Assembly (NCBI RefSeq): GCF_000276665.1
Contig: NW_004955484.1
Location: 8,090,334-8,154,333, forward strand
Origin: Chinchilla lanigera
Taxonomy: Eukaryota; Chordata; Mammalia; Rodentia; Chinchillidae
DNA length: 64,000 nt
Direction: 5' to 3'
Part shown: positions 11,344 through 22,861 of the stretch, piece after piece
Layout: every line of letters begins with the position of its first letter
How positions within the stretch are numbered: position 1 is the stretch's first letter
Notes under the pieces: generated by a model
Told to the model about the DNA's origin: nothing
Databases searched by the model: none
The model's input: only the letters and a program-made list of their open reading frames with translations
Translations under genes and position numbers: made by a program

Positions 11344-11358
11344 TGAAAGAGGAATTGG

Positions 11359-11956
11359 AAACAAGTATTCCATACCTCTACTGAGGAATCTTGCTAGGAA
11401 ATGGAGTGGTTGGTAGATGGAGGGGAATGGAGAATATACTGTGTATATTTCACATAAGAAAAATTAATATTATGCTGATGGAAAAGATTCAGTATAAATT
11501 TTTTAGAGATGCAGGAAAATGGATAATTGTACGAATTAGGCCCTAGTTTAAGGACAGGATCTAATACATCAGAGAAGGAACTGGTCTTCAGTGAAAGAAC
11601 AAAGTCAACCAGAGCATCAAGAAGAGTGCAAGGACTAGATCCACAGATGTTAGTTCTCTTCTAATTACTTTTACTTTTTCTGTTAATTAGGAAGCAAGTT
11701 CACCAGCTGAGTGGGAAGAAGTGCTAGAGCTTTGGGAAGACAGAAGGCATGAAATGGTACCCAAGAGAGGGATGATTACTGGTCTAGGGAAACAAATGCT
11801 GAAAGTGAGCAGACAGGAAATTAAAGAGGGACTAAGCACTGTGGTTTCTTTTCCCGCTCCAGCTATATTTAGCTGTATGGATACAAGAGGAAATCAGTGA
11901 AGGAGCTAATTTTTTTTGCCATATTCTTTGGTTCCTTCATTTAAAAACTGTACAGA
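11359..11956. other. no gene seen
   Basis: Purine-rich unique-looking DNA without a recognisable element. Confidence 0.35.
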
Positions 11957-11970
11957 AATACAAGAATATG

Positions 11971-12057
11971 GGGCTGGGGATTTAGCTCAGCGGCACAGTG
12001 CCTGCCTGGCAAGCGCAAAGTCGTGAGTTCGATTCCCAGTACCGGGGGGAAAAAAAA
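11971..12057 (+). mobile_element. ID-like SINE, young
   Basis: Forward copy ending cgattcccagtaccgggggg plus A tail, flanked by the 14-base duplication aatacaagaatatg (11957-11970 and 12058-12071). Confidence 0.93.
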
Positions 12058-12129
12058 AATACAAGAATATGCCACAAGTTATGAACTCATTCACTGATAT
12101 TTTTGTGCCCACATTGTTTTTTTATGTTG

Positions 12130-12400
12130 TGCTCCTATGAGAGAATTCCTAATGTACCAACAAGTAGAATTGCTGGATTATGAGGTATGCTTGATTTCAA
12201 TTTTACTTGGCACTGCCAAATTATTTCACAAAATGACTGCATCAACTTATCCTTTTATCAACAGTGTATAAAAGTCTCTATTCTCCCTCCAAGATTCCTA
12301 AATTTTTGCCAGCCTGACATGAAATGGTATCACATTGTTTTATTTTGTAACACTTTCATTTCAATTTTAAGCACACCTTTTCATTTATGAGCCAGAATTT
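12130..12400 (-). mobile_element. L1 3' fragment
   Basis: Antisense of the L1 ORF2 end/3' region: 'gtagaattgctggattatg', 'ccaaattatttcacaaaat', 'cagtgtataaaagtctct' and 'aaatggtatcacattgttt'. Truncated and without an open frame. Confidence 0.65.
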
Positions 12401-12539
12401 GTCAATCCCCACTCAACTGGCCACTTAACAAGACTATATAAAGTACATTCTTTAAGTATTGTAGGGAACAGTAACTCTTGGCATATCATTTTTAAGTTTT
12501 AGTCTTAGTACCAGCCTCAAAATGTGTCTGAGAAATATC

Positions 12540-12990
12540 CAGGAGGGGTTATAAAAAGTTAACTTTGCAGTTAACTTTGCCCTGGAATGTTTCTCCAATG
12601 ATAAAGAACACCTGGGCCCAGATAATCACCTATGATCCTGCCTGGGCTGTTTCATCCCTTCCCTGGCCCTAGTTAAAACATTGTAACCCTAAAGGAATGT
12701 ATAGGTGTAAAAAGGGGAACGAACAGAACAGAGTGCAGGAAGTATGTATCATAATGGTTGGGCTCATGACCAGGGGCCTGATCTGGTCACACAGGACAAG
12801 GAAAACAGCATGTGGCCACCTGAGTCAATGGCTGTAACATTCCATTCTGTTACCATGGAAACCAAAAATGTATTTAAGGTGCAAACAAAGACCTGGACAG
12901 GGCCACCATTTCCCCACCTGCTAGTTGGGGATGTACAGTAACTGGTCCAAATTCAATAAACTCTGTTTTTCCCTAAAATTGAATCTTTCA
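12540..12990 (+). mobile_element. possible ERV-type LTR
   Basis: Contains repeated ttaactttgc, promoter-like GC-poor sequence, and 'attcaataaactctgtttt' (polyadenylation signal) followed by a short pyrimidine-rich tract, resembling an LTR R/U5. Ends not resolved. Confidence 0.35.
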
Positions 12991-13009
12991 GTCTTCTGTG
13001 GAAATCAGC

Positions 13010-13145
13010 CTGTCTGCTGTTACAGTAGCTACTGTGAGCCTGGCACTATGATAAGCTGGGGAACAAGAAGAGTTAGCAAAACAGACGTGGAGTCTGTCTT
13101 CCTGGAAATTACAATTTGGTATGGGAAAAAAGAAACCTAAATAAT
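13010..13145 (+). mobile_element. old mammalian repeat fragment
   Basis: 'gagcctggcactatgataag' and 'gacgtggagtctgtcttcct' followed by 'gaaattacaatttggtatg' resemble the start of the same ancient repeat seen at 9640-11110. Low confidence because it is short. Confidence 0.3.
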
Positions 13146-13499
13146 CGCAAATTGTGGTAACAAAAAGGACATTAACAGTTATTTATGAAAACTTAAGAAG
13201 GCCAATTCAGTTGAAGAACGAAAGAAAATTTTTTGTGAAGTATTATCACTTTAATAGATGAGTAGGATTTAACTACCTTTCTAAAAGCCCACTGAAATTC
13301 TGAGAAACCCAACACCCCCATCCATGTTCCTAAAGGGAAGAATGTTTTTCCACTGAAGTGTGCTAGATGCACTGGTGGATATGGTGCTTGTCCTGGGCCC
13401 TTCCCCAAACACATGGGAGGACACTCGTTTTATTCCTGCTCCCTTTTGCAATTTTGGACGTCAATACTGCACTGGATAACTAGATACTGTTCCATCAAG

Positions 13500-13706
13500 G
13501 TTTTTGGTTTTCTGGGGGGTCATACCAGGGATTTGGCCTAGCACCTTGTGAATGCTTGACAAGCAGTATGTCACTGTGCTATACATCTGCTGTCCTTTTA
13601 TTTTGATTCAGGGTTTTGCTGAGTTATCTAGGGTGTCCTTGAATATGCAATCCTTCTGCCTCAGCCTTCCAAGTAGCTGGGATTACAGGCACGCTCCACT
13701 AAGCTT
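13500..13706 (-). mobile_element. old ID-like SINE followed by B1-like SINE
   Basis: 13500-13595 is a diverged reverse ID-like copy ('catgaccttgtg'-type core, 'actgtgctatacatctgct'). 13596-13706 is a reverse B1 with 'cctcagccttccaagtagct' and 'gggattacaggcacgctcca'. Confidence 0.55.
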
Positions 13707-14150
13707 ATTGTAATATCCATCTCACACCACCTGGTTATATTACCCAATACATGTAGGCTCTGTAAAACAATTTTGGATACTTTATCTCACTCTGATATTT
13801 TAAGAAAAAAAAAAAAATAGAAAAACGGGGTGCTTAAAAAGATAAAAGTATTCAATATCATCATTATTAAAACCATACCAAAACCTATCCAAATAAAGGA
13901 CTTAAGGAGTTCAAGAATTTGTAGCAGCATATCTATGATACATATTTTATGTATAATACAAGAGTTTACTGTATGGGCAAATGTAAATAACTGGTTTATC
14001 AAGATGGGAAGGTGTGGATGAAATTAAATTTAATTTCCTTTCTGACTAGCTTCCAACCTCACCTGCCATCATAGGCCTTCATCCACTTATCCTCAAATGA
14101 CAGCTATATGCAGTTCCTCAAGCCTAACATGGGCCTGGAGATGACAGAGG
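13707..14150. other. no gene seen
   Basis: AT-rich DNA with an A tract at 13803-13817. Confidence 0.35.
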
Positions 14151-14154
14151 TTAA

Positions 14155-14245
14155 GAGAAATGGCTTTGGAACCAGAAAATCCCAGATTTAATGCCTGAAT
14201 CTGCCATGGGTAGTAAGACTATAGGCAAATTACTTACTTATATAA
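14155..14245 (+). mobile_element. MIR fragment
   Basis: 'atggctttggaaccagaaaa', 'atgcctgaatctgccatggg' and 'ggcaaattacttac' follow MIR core order (gctttggagtcag, ctgccac, caagttactt). Confidence 0.6.
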
Positions 14246-16400
14246 CACATGTATTAGGTTTATTTAGTGTAAGCAAGAGAAATAAAAAATTAGCTTATGG
14301 AAAATGGACTGATTGTAGAGAATTCACTGAATCCCAGAGAACAGTAGAAATTAAGCCAGACCCAAGGAACCTCAGAGAATAGAAACTAGAACACCCATTC
14401 TCTCCAATTACAATGCCCCCTCATCTCTGGTAATAAATGACTCCAGGAGGCTCTGTCTCCACTTTTCGGCCTAGCAACCCCCCAAACTTTCCCTGATAAT
14501 TGTACTTTGAAAAAATTCTTGCAAAGGACGCCGACTGGCTGAACCAGGTCTCATGACTACCCTTAGAAACATACTGGAGCCCTGGAGACACTCTGACTTT
14601 CGTTCTGGTGGTCAGAACACCAGGGATTATTTGCATGAGAAAGGAGAAAACACTAGCCAAAAGCAAGAGCTACCATAGCACCTCTAACTAGGAGTCACAA
14701 AAATAAAATGGATGTGAAACAGGACAATGTTATTCACACAAGGAACAAAGAAATGACAACTATTATTAACTTACCTGGTTGTGAAGAACTTACCAGTTAA
14801 TCTGACCTGCTTGATGTGCCATCCTTTAATCTTAGCCAAATTCTGAAAATTCAAAAAGACAAACTGATTCCTATTCAACTCAGGCCATTTATTGAAAGAA
14901 TACAATGCTGTTACAAGGATCCATTTCATGTAGCACTGAAAGGCTGTCTTCCTAAGTACACAGTACAAGACTGCTGGTATTAGGAAACCCTCTGCTCAAT
15001 AAGCCACACATTCATCCTGGCTCCTCCCGTCAATGGAGGCATGTTGAGATTCTGAGTGATGGTTAGGCCAGGCTAAACACACACACACACACACGGGTCT
15101 CTTTTGGGTTTTGTGGAACCAAATATTGATAAATTTCAGTAACACTGTGGATCAGCACTCAACAGGTCACAATTCATGCCATCCTTTCCCAGTAGTGTAC
15201 TATAGGGATTCCCCAAGCAGCAAGTTCCTGACAAGCACTCTAGCCACTCAGCAGGGGAGGACCTGACTAGAATTATCTGTTGTCAAACTATGTATCAGAC
15301 CACATAAACATGGCTGTGACATGTGTGCTAAGCATGGAGCATCATACACAAAGCTTTTTTAAAAAAAATGGCTAATATTTTGGAAGGACAACTCTGCTAT
15401 GGAATATGCTATCCATCTTGTTTCACAAGTGGAAGACTTATTAGGCTACACATATAACATTTCAGCCCCCATGCATATTTACCTGTCCCCTCAAAAATGA
15501 TGAATACTTGAGAGCTACCTCATGCCACCATGTTATGAGAACAGCAGTAGATTCCACTATCTGGCATGCAAGGAAGTCAGTAGGAAAGGCTGACCATCAA
15601 TATCATTCACATCACCACTCCCTGAGGACCATCATTAGGGCTGGGAAAACTTAGTGTGGGGAGTGGCTGTTGTGTGCAAGGGATTAATATTGTTTCCAAA
15701 TTTGTACTGTTGCTATTGATGAACCAACAAAGATTCTGGAAATTCCTTTAGGATTGCTGATGTGAGGCACTAAGGGACATTAAGAACTGAGGTGGGCCAA
15801 TGAAACTTACTTCACAGTTTATTGATAGAAAAGAACTATGGAGGTAAAAGAAGTTTTTTATTGGAGACGTATTTCCTTTGCACATAAGCCTAACCATGCT
15901 GTTTGTCTGAGTCAAAAACAGAATTTATGGCAATAGGTAATTGAATTTATACTTCTCTAATTTAGGAAATAATTTTTCTAGTTTTCTGTTCTTTTCCCAT
16001 TGATCTGATATAGGTAGGTTGGAGCAGTACTTTTTCATGAGGTGCCATTAAAAGCACAATTTAAAAAAAAAACCTTCATAGTTCTATAAAACTGACATTA
16101 GTACAAAGTAAAATTGTAACTGTAAAAGGAAAAAAAGTCATCAGTAGATCAATTATCTACAGTTTCTATTAGCTTTTTGGTGTGTAAGCTTCCAATAAAC
16201 ATCCTTGAATAAGTTTACAACAAATTTGTATGTATTTTGCTGCCTCTTAGGCTTTTAGGAATTCCAACATGTCCAATCCATAGGTGCTTATTAAATGTCT
16301 AGGTATCTGACTTACATAAAATTTAAGAACCCTCTGACTTCCAAAATACTTTTTAGGTAGCAATGCTATGGACCAAAGATCCCAGAAACCTTTCTCCATT
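14246..16400. other. no gene recognised; 3' flank of the zinc-finger gene
   Basis: No SINE, LTR or known gene recognised apart from an (AC)9 run at 15077-15094. A minus-strand 65-codon frame (14771-14968) ends at a very good splice donor (accag then gtaagttaat, about 14775). It might be an unrecognised exon, but no domain is visible. A minus-strand AATAAA (15857-15862) could serve as a distal polyadenylation signal for the zinc-finger gene. Confidence 0.35.
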
Positions 16401-16404
16401 CAGC

Positions 16405-16525
16405 TCTGCCATTATAGGCTGCACCATCCTGTGCAAACCACTTCAAATCTTTGGCTTTCAGTCCTCCTTGCCTGCATAATAAAGTGGTTGAGCCAGATGA
16501 TCTAATTCTTTGAATAATTCCTGGA
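16405..16525 (+). mobile_element. MIR-like fragment
   Basis: 'ctgtgcaaaccacttcaaat', 'ttggctttcagtcctccttg' and 'aataaagtggttgagccaga' follow MIR block order. Short and diverged. Confidence 0.45.
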
Positions 16526-16552
16526 CATGGAATTGGTTTCCATGGAAATGTA

Positions 16553-16639
16553 TTTTATTTTTTTTTGTACTGGGAATAGAACTCATGACCTTGTGCTTGC
16601 CAGGCAGGCACTGTGCCACTGAGCTATATCCCTAGCCCA
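16553..16639 (-). mobile_element. ID-like SINE
   Basis: T tract, ttgtactgggaatagaactc and head gagctatatccctagccc. No clear target duplication. Confidence 0.88.
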
Positions 16640-16718
16640 GGAATTTCATATAAGAACTGAAGTTCAGTGCAATTGTGAAGCAATGTTTATAATGAATTTT
16701 GGTCTTTATGGTAGGAAT

Positions 16719-16724
16719 TTTATT
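16719..16724 (-). terminator. candidate polyadenylation signal for the zinc-finger gene
   Basis: tttatt on the plus strand gives AATAAA on the minus strand, about 330 bases past the stop codon. It is a plausible proximal polyadenylation signal. Another lies at 15857-15862. Neither is proven. Confidence 0.35.
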
Positions 16725-17052
16725 TTTTTTAAAGGCTGTAAACTGAGAACTACACATCAAGCTGTGGAAAGTTGGTGATGTCCCACACACCTGTATCTGG
16801 AAGCTTTGTAAAGTCCAAATATAGGCATATCATTTCCAAATGGTTACATATTTTGTACTTTTTATAAAAACTTATAATTAGATATCAGAATGTGGCTTTT
16901 AAGTTATTAAAAAATTTGCCTACTGGCACAACTTTCTCCACACACAACATACAAACATACATAATTACATTCTCAGACTTTCTCTCCAGTAAGAATCCTG
17001 ATACTGAATTGGGACAGTATTTTAGCTCAAGCTTTCCACACATTCCTTAATT

Positions 17053-18713
17053 TTAGGGTTCCTGCAGTTTATTTCTTGTATGAATTCTCTGGTGTTTAGT
17101 AAGAGCTGAGCTTCGACTGAAATTTTTCCCACATTCCTTACAAGAATAAGGTTTTTCTCCAGTATGAATTCTTTGATGATCATGTAGGTTGGTTTTCTTC
17201 CGGAATGCACGCCCACATTCATTACATTCATAGGGTTTCTCTCCAGTGTGAGTTCTCTCATGCTGAATAAGGGATGAACTCTGACTGAAAGCTTTCCCAC
17301 AGTCAATACATTCATAGGGTTTCTCTCCAGTGTGGGTTCTCTCATGTTGGGTAAGTGATGAACGTCGACTAAAGGCCTCTCCACATTCATTACATTCATA
17401 GGGCTTCTCTCCTGTATGAATTCTGTGATGCTCTATGAAACTTGTACTCCTTTTGAAAGCCTTTCCACATACATTACATTGATAAGGTTTCTCTCCAGGG
17501 TGAGAAATAGACTGCTGATTAAAGACCTGATCACAATTATAGGGATTCTCTCCAGTATGGATCCTCTGATGGTCAGTGAAGTCTGAAATGTGACTGAAGT
17601 CTTCCCCACAGTCATTACAATGGTAGGATTTCACCTCAGACAGTGTACTTTCATCTTGAGTAAGAGAAGAGCTGTGCTTAAAATCTATGCTGTAGTTATT
17701 GCTTTGGTAAGGTTTGCCTCTTTTATGAATCCGCATATGTTTATAAAGGGATGGGCTCTGACCAAAAGCCCTTCCACAAATGCTACATTCAAAAGGTTTC
17801 TCTCCAGTATGAGTCCTCTCATGTTGGACAAGGGAAGAACATCGACTAAAAGCTTTCCCACATTCCTTACACTGGAAGGGCTTCTCCCCACTATGTGTGA
17901 CCTCATGTTGAGTAAGGGATGTACCATGCCTAAAAGACCTCCCACATAAATTACATCGATAGGGCTTCTCTCCAGTGTGAATTCTCTGGTGTTGGACAAG
18001 AGAGGAACTGCGCTGGAAGGCTTTCCCACAGAGACTGCACTGATAGGGTTTCTCTCCTGTATGAGCATTCTCATGCTGACCTAAGGATGAGCTATGCCTG
18101 AAGGCTTTTCCACACACATTGCACTCAAAAGGTTTTTCTCCAGTGTGAATCCTCTGATGCTCAGTAAGCTGTGTCTTCCAGAGGAAAGTTTTCCCACAGT
18201 CAGGACATTCATGGTGTTTCTTGCCAGGATAAATTCCCTGACCTGTACCATTGGGGAAAGTGTCTTCTCCTTTATGAGTTTTCTCATGTTTAGTAAGTGA
18301 TGATCTATGAATAAAGGCTTTTCTACATTTATTACATTTATAGGGCTTCTTTTTTGCAAGGCTATTATTCTGATTAAAATCTGAATTATGTCCAAAATTG
18401 TTTCCAAATGTTCCACATTCACTAGGCCTTATTCTTGAAGGAATGTTCAGTTGTGGAATCAAGTCTATGTTCAATCTAGAGTTTTCAACAAATTTATTTT
18501 GCTCAAAATTTTCCTCTAGGGTGGTTATTTTTTTCTGTGTAGACACATCTGGCCCCAGATATTGCCTCCAATTTTCCTGGTGCCTCTCTAGCTGGCTACT
18601 GACATCCCAGGCATCTTCTAATGTGACATGTGAGAAATCATCTGTACTATGGAATACTTCAGATGTGCAGTGCTGCAGCCTTGGTGATTTAGCTTCTGGC
18701 TTTGTCTTCCGGT
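17053..18713 (-). CDS. KRAB zinc-finger gene, terminal exon (spacer plus C2H2 array)
   Basis: The exon opens after a good acceptor (ttgcatttctttcag) in phase 1, matching the KRAB-B donor. It encodes about 123 residues of spacer with no finger, then a C2H2 array from about 18342 to the end, finishing ...KLQEP and TAA at 17053-17055. I count 13 intact C-x2-C-x12-H-x3-H fingers, mostly joined by TGEKP-type linkers. Two units are decayed: one at about 17645-17715 has lost both Cys and both His ([10 protein letters not shown]...), and one at about 17495-17550 has an internal deletion leaving a single Cys. Between fingers 1 and 2 the linker is expanded ([19 protein letters not shown]). Residues at helix positions -1/3/6 are repetitive (many R/H, S, Q), so neighbouring fingers probably contact similar bases. 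The frame is open throughout, which argues for a functional gene. Confidence 0.95.
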
Positions 18714-19107
18714 CTGAAAGAAATGCAAAGTACAAAAATTCCCCATTTCTTCCTGTTGAAACAAACTCTTACAACAGCAATGAGGAAATGAAAGAGGCAT
18801 AAATTATGCATGACTATGTTTTGAAATTAGTCCTGTAGCCTGTGGAGAAGTTCAAAATACAGGAAGGACTACTACAGAGAGGTGATAGTGAAGACTGCAG
18901 ATCCAGAGTATGGTGAAAATCCAGCAAATTAGGAAAGCCCAAACAGGTGGGCTTGTTAGGGAACAAGGGTAAAAATGAGCATGGGAGTGTAGGCACAGAT
19001 ACAACTGGAACAGGATCACAGGCCATCCTGTAGGATTCTATCTGCTCTCCATGCCTCCTGTCCATTTTATAAAATCCCTCCCAAAATCTAGTTTCTTCTG
19101 TCTTTTT
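18714..19107. other. intron next to the finger exon; nothing else recognised
   Basis: The first bases hold the acceptor polypyrimidine tract of the finger exon. The rest is intron without identifiable elements. Confidence 0.5.
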
Positions 19108-19285
19108 AAAAAAACAGTACTGGTGACTGAACCTAGGGCCTTTGCACTGAATGGTATCCCCAGCTCTTTTTAATTTTTGAGAGAGGGTCTCAATTGTAAG
19201 TCAGGCTGGGCTCAAACTTGAGATCCTCCTGGGCCAGCTTCTCAGAATGCTGGGATTACAGCTGTGCACTACACCATGCCATGTT
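19108..19285 (-). mobile_element. old ID-like plus B1-like SINE pair
   Basis: 19108-19165 is a diverged reverse ID-like piece ('actggtgactgaacctaggg', 'tggtatccccagctct'). 19166-19285 is a reverse B1 ('gagagagggtctcaattg', 'ctcagaatgctgggattaca'). Confidence 0.6.
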
Positions 19286-20085
19286 ATCTTTAAAGTAACT
19301 TCTGAGCTTCTAGGTCTTTAAACACTGTAGAGAAAATCTACAGCCAGTGATTTAACTGAAAATATTCTTTGATATATTTGGAGATCAAGGACTATACAAA
19401 CTCAGGAAAGTCTTTCAGGGGCATCTTTGCACTTTCAACTACAGCTGTGGTTTTAGTCTGAGTACTGATTCTACACTAATCACCTTTGTTAACCAGAATG
19501 ATTTATTTCAATCTGCTTAATAAATGGGTCTTTAAGTCTGTTTTTACCTCAGAATATTAATATCAGATGATAAATTAATTTGTAGGATCCAAGAATGGAA
19601 ACTTTTAGAACTAAAGGACAGGAACCTTTCTGGAACAATGGAAATATTTCATATTGATAGGAATTTGGGTTAGAAAGAGAAGGCATTTGTTAAGAGTAAT
19701 TCAATGGTATATATAAGAGGTGTGTTTTTCATTGTATGCAACATTTTCTTAAAGAAAGTAACTGTAAAAATACTGAGCAGTAATGATGTGTGTATAAGTG
19801 AAGTGTACTGTTGTCTGCAACTTCCTTAGAGATGCATCAAGTGAAATGGTTTGATGGATAGATGAAAACGTATGTGATAAAGCAAACTGCAAACATAAAA
19901 AATGTAACAATCTTGGTGGCATGTATACAGTGTTCTCTGAATGATTTTTACTCCAACTTTTCTATGTATTTGAAACTTCTGATAAAATGCTCTTAAGGGG
20001 TAAAAAACAATGAAGTGTCTCTAAATTCCCAAATTCTTTATTCTGAAAATAGAATCAATTTTAAATTCACAGAGCAAAAAATGTT
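19286..20085. other. intron, no gene or clear repeat
   Basis: AT-rich intronic sequence. A stretch near 19780-19990 resembles the degraded LINE-like style but is not assignable. Confidence 0.35.
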
Positions 20086-20285
20086 TTGCCTTTTTTTTGT
20101 TTGTTTGGTTTGGTTTCTGTGGTACTGGGGACTGAACTTAGGGCCTTGTATTTACCAGGCAAGAGCTCTATCACTGAGCTATACCTCCAGTCCATTTTAT
20201 TTTTATTTTTTTGGTCCTGGGAATAGAACTCAGGACCTTGTGCTTGCCAGGCAGATACTGTGCTGCTGAGCTATATCCCTGGCCC
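20086..20285 (-). mobile_element. two tandem ID-like SINEs
   Basis: 20086-20193 is an older copy ('ggtactggggactgaactta', 'ctatacctccagtcc'). 20203-20285 is a younger-type copy ('tcctgggaatagaactcagg', 'ctgagctatatccctggccc'). Both are on the reverse strand and separated by a short T-rich linker. Confidence 0.85.
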
Positions 20286-20292
20286 TAGTCCA

Positions 20293-20400
20293 TTTTATTT
20301 TGAGACAGGGTCTCATTAGCTTCCCTATGCTGGCTTTGAATTTGTGATCCTCCTGCCTCAGCAACCTATGTGGCTGGGATCACAGGCCTGTGCCCTGTGC
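20293..20400 (-). mobile_element. B1-like SINE
   Basis: 'ttgagacagggtctcattag', 'gatcctcctgcctcagcaac', 'gctgggatcacaggcctg': a reverse B1 lacking part of its duplicated core. Confidence 0.75.
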
Positions 20401-20551
20401 ATAGCTCTATTTTTAAAGAATCCTTCTAAGGTCATTCAAGAAAATTTGTCAAAATGACAAGAATGAGAAAATTCCTTCCCCAGCTAGATTCCATATCAAA
20501 TCGATTTCTAACTTGTGTTCTGCAACACACAATATATCAAAATATAATTAA

Positions 20552-20653
20552 GGGGCTGGGGATTTAGCTCAGTGGCAAAGCGCCTGCCTGGCAAGTGCAA
20601 GGTCGTGAGTTCGGTTCCTGGTACCGGAGAAAAAACCAAAAAAACAAAACAAC
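20552..20653 (+). mobile_element. ID-like SINE, young
   Basis: Near-consensus forward copy ending cggttcctggtaccgg with an A/C-rich tail. A perfect 16-base duplication, atcaaaatataattaa, flanks it (20536-20551 and 20654-20669). Confidence 0.95.
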
Positions 20654-20669
20654 ATCAAAATATAATTAA

Positions 20670-21190
20670 ATCTGAGTTTGTATAGTACAGATGATATGAT
20701 TGGTTTGTCTGGTCAGGGAAGAAATAAATATAATGATATATATTAGGTTTTATGGATTAGATTTTCGAACTCAAAGAATAGATGGCTTTGTCTAAGCAGA
20801 ATGTAATGAGGGAAAATATACGCTACTTCCAGGAAAACAAAAAAGATGCTGCACCTCAGGAAATTTTTCTTTAAACAAAAAGGTAATTCTGGAAGCTATG
20901 ACAGATCTTTGAATCAAGGATTTTCTATTTCTTATACTAAGGTACAGGGAGTAATAGTAAGAAAGGGTGGTTTAAGTAGTTAAAATATTAAAGTCCAATA
21001 TGTTCTATCAACTAAGAAATTGTTAAACAAAATATTGCATATCCATAGAATGGAATATTACTGAACAGTAAAAAGGAATAAATTACTGATATATGCTTTA
21101 AAGTGAATCAACCTTGAAAATACATTAATTGAAAAAAGCTAGCCATATGTTATATGAGTCAACTAATACAGAATGTCCACAAGAGGTGCA
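20670..21190. other. intron, no gene seen
   Basis: AT-rich intronic DNA. The part around 21030-21190 ('atccatagaatggaatatt', 'actgaacagtaaaaaggaat') looks like an old sense-strand L1 3' fragment. Confidence 0.4.
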
Positions 21191-21194
21191 TCCA

Positions 21195-21690
21195 TAGAAA
21201 AAGAAAGTAGATTGTGGAGTAGGACATTCTTTAGTTACTCTTTCAATGTACTGCCTCAGGCCTGACCAAGCCATGTGACTGTTTGGTTCTGGAGGAAGTC
21301 TAGCAAAAGCATTGGTGGAAAAGAAAACATTGCAGAACCTATGTCTTTGTGGAAAGCTGTGAGGTCAACATTAAATGCTTTGCTAAGATATGCCCAAAGG
21401 ATTAATAACATGATGGCTAACTAAGACTTATTTATGTGATAATTAAGTTGTACTGTCCTTGTTGATATTCTCCCATTTGCCCAGCTGCTTCCTTTGTTCT
21501 TTCTCAATAAAAGGTTACTGAGATTGCCAATCAAGGCTGCAGTCCAAGAGGCTGTAAGCCCCCTGATCCCAGAATTATGCCTCTCTTGTTTTTCTTGTTT
21601 CTCTTACTTTTCTATTCACTTGTGGGTACCTCGTTCTCAGGACCGGTTCATACTGAACAGAAATGGATTATTAATCTGACAGTAGATGAA
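21195..21690 (+). mobile_element. possible ERV-type LTR
   Basis: A pyrimidine-rich tract with 'ctttctcaataaaaggttac' (polyadenylation signal near 21506), followed by 'gaggctgtaagccccctgat' and a pyrimidine-rich U5-like stretch ending near 'ctcaggaccggttcatactg'. Oriented opposite to the zinc-finger gene. Ends not resolved. Confidence 0.45.
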
Positions 21691-21885
21691 TGATTGCCAG
21701 GGGCTGGGATTAGTGGGGAGTTGGGTATGATTTTTAATTGATGTGAGTGGTGAAAAAGTTCTGATGTTTTGCATGACAAAGTTAACCATACAACGGTGAT
21801 GTATACCTAACTTTGTGACATACACACAAATAAACAAAAACAAAAAAACAGATATGTACACTTTAAAAGAGTGACTCTTGTTGGA

Positions 21886-22030
21886 TGTTGTGGCACATGC
21901 TTGTAATCCCAGTACTTGGGAGGGTGAGGCAGGAGGATCATAAACTTAAGACCAGCTTGGGCAATTTCAAGACTAGCATGAAATATATAGCAAAACCCTC
22001 TGTCAAAGGAGAAGGAGAAGGAAGCAAACT
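21886..22030 (+). mobile_element. B1-like SINE
   Basis: 'ggatgttgtggcacatgctt', 'cccagtacttgggagggtga', 'ggcaggaggatcataaac', with a diverged duplicated 3' half. Confidence 0.85.
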
Positions 22031-22087
22031 GGCTCTTATGGTATGTCAATTATACCTGGATAAAACCCTAATTTAAAAAATATCCAC

Positions 22088-22185
22088 GGGCCAGGGATAT
22101 ACCTCAGAGGCACAAGTGCCTGCCTGGCAGGCACAAGGTCGTGAGTTCAATATCTGGTACCAAAAATGAAAAACAAAAACAAAAA
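22088..22185 (+). mobile_element. ID-like SINE
   Basis: 'gggccagggatatacctcag', 'gcctgcctggcaggcacaag', 'caatatctggtacc' and an A-rich tail. It lies between two B1 copies of the same orientation. Confidence 0.85.
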
Positions 22186-22200
22186 ATACCCGATATAAGG

Positions 22201-22346
22201 TCCGGCGTGGTGGCACATGCCTGTAATCCCAGCACTTGGGAGGTTGAGGCTGGAGGATCACTGCAAGTTTGAGACGAGCCTGGGCTACAGAGTGAGTTCA
22301 AGGCCAGCCTGAACTACATAGAGAGATGCTGTCTCAAAAAAAAAAC
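22201..22346 (+). mobile_element. B1-like SINE, near full length
   Basis: 'gtccggcgtggtggcacatg', 'cactgcaagtttgagacgag', 'gagttcaaggccagcctgaa' and a poly(A) end. The two 'agcctg' blocks show the internal duplication. Confidence 0.92.
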
Positions 22347-22855
22347 CCCAAATCCAATGTAGATTATAAAAAATAAAGAATGAGCAATTCCACCTGAGAG
22401 TTATAGTAATCTAAACTCAGGACCTGGTTTAGAATTTACCACTACAAGTTAGAATGCAGGAAAATCTAAGAAGCTTCTCAAAGAAAGAAAATAATCTGGG
22501 TTGAAAGAAAAAGACTGAACTGATTATGGTGTCTATCCTCAGGGATTTCTACAGTCAAAGGCGGAAATGAGTAATAGGCAAGGTACCGCAATATCCTGGC
22601 TGGGGATAAAAGAGGACAAATTTAGGTTTGATGTATTCAATATGAGCTCTGTGGAACTTCCAAGTGGAAGTCCTGTGAAAAGAAAAAAGTGGCCAGAGTT
22701 TAAGTCAGGGAGCTTGCAGAGTCTACAGCAAAAACAGTTCTAATGACCAGAGGGAAGTCACTGTTTTAGGGAGGTAACAGAGACAAAAAGTAACAGAGGC
22801 TGGAGGGCAGATTCCTTAAGACAGCTTCACCTAGGGGAAAAGTAAGAAAAGACCT
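22347..22855. other. intron, no gene seen
   Basis: Unique-looking intronic DNA without recognised elements. Confidence 0.35.
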
Positions 22856-22861
22856 TACCAC

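Noticed and set aside
14771..14968. 65-codon minus-strand frame ending at a strong splice donor
   Set aside because: The donor is good but no acceptor, domain or neighbouring exon could be found, so it was not called as an exon.
17022..18422. Other open frames on both strands across the finger exon
   Set aside because: They are shadows of the repetitive zinc-finger coding sequence.
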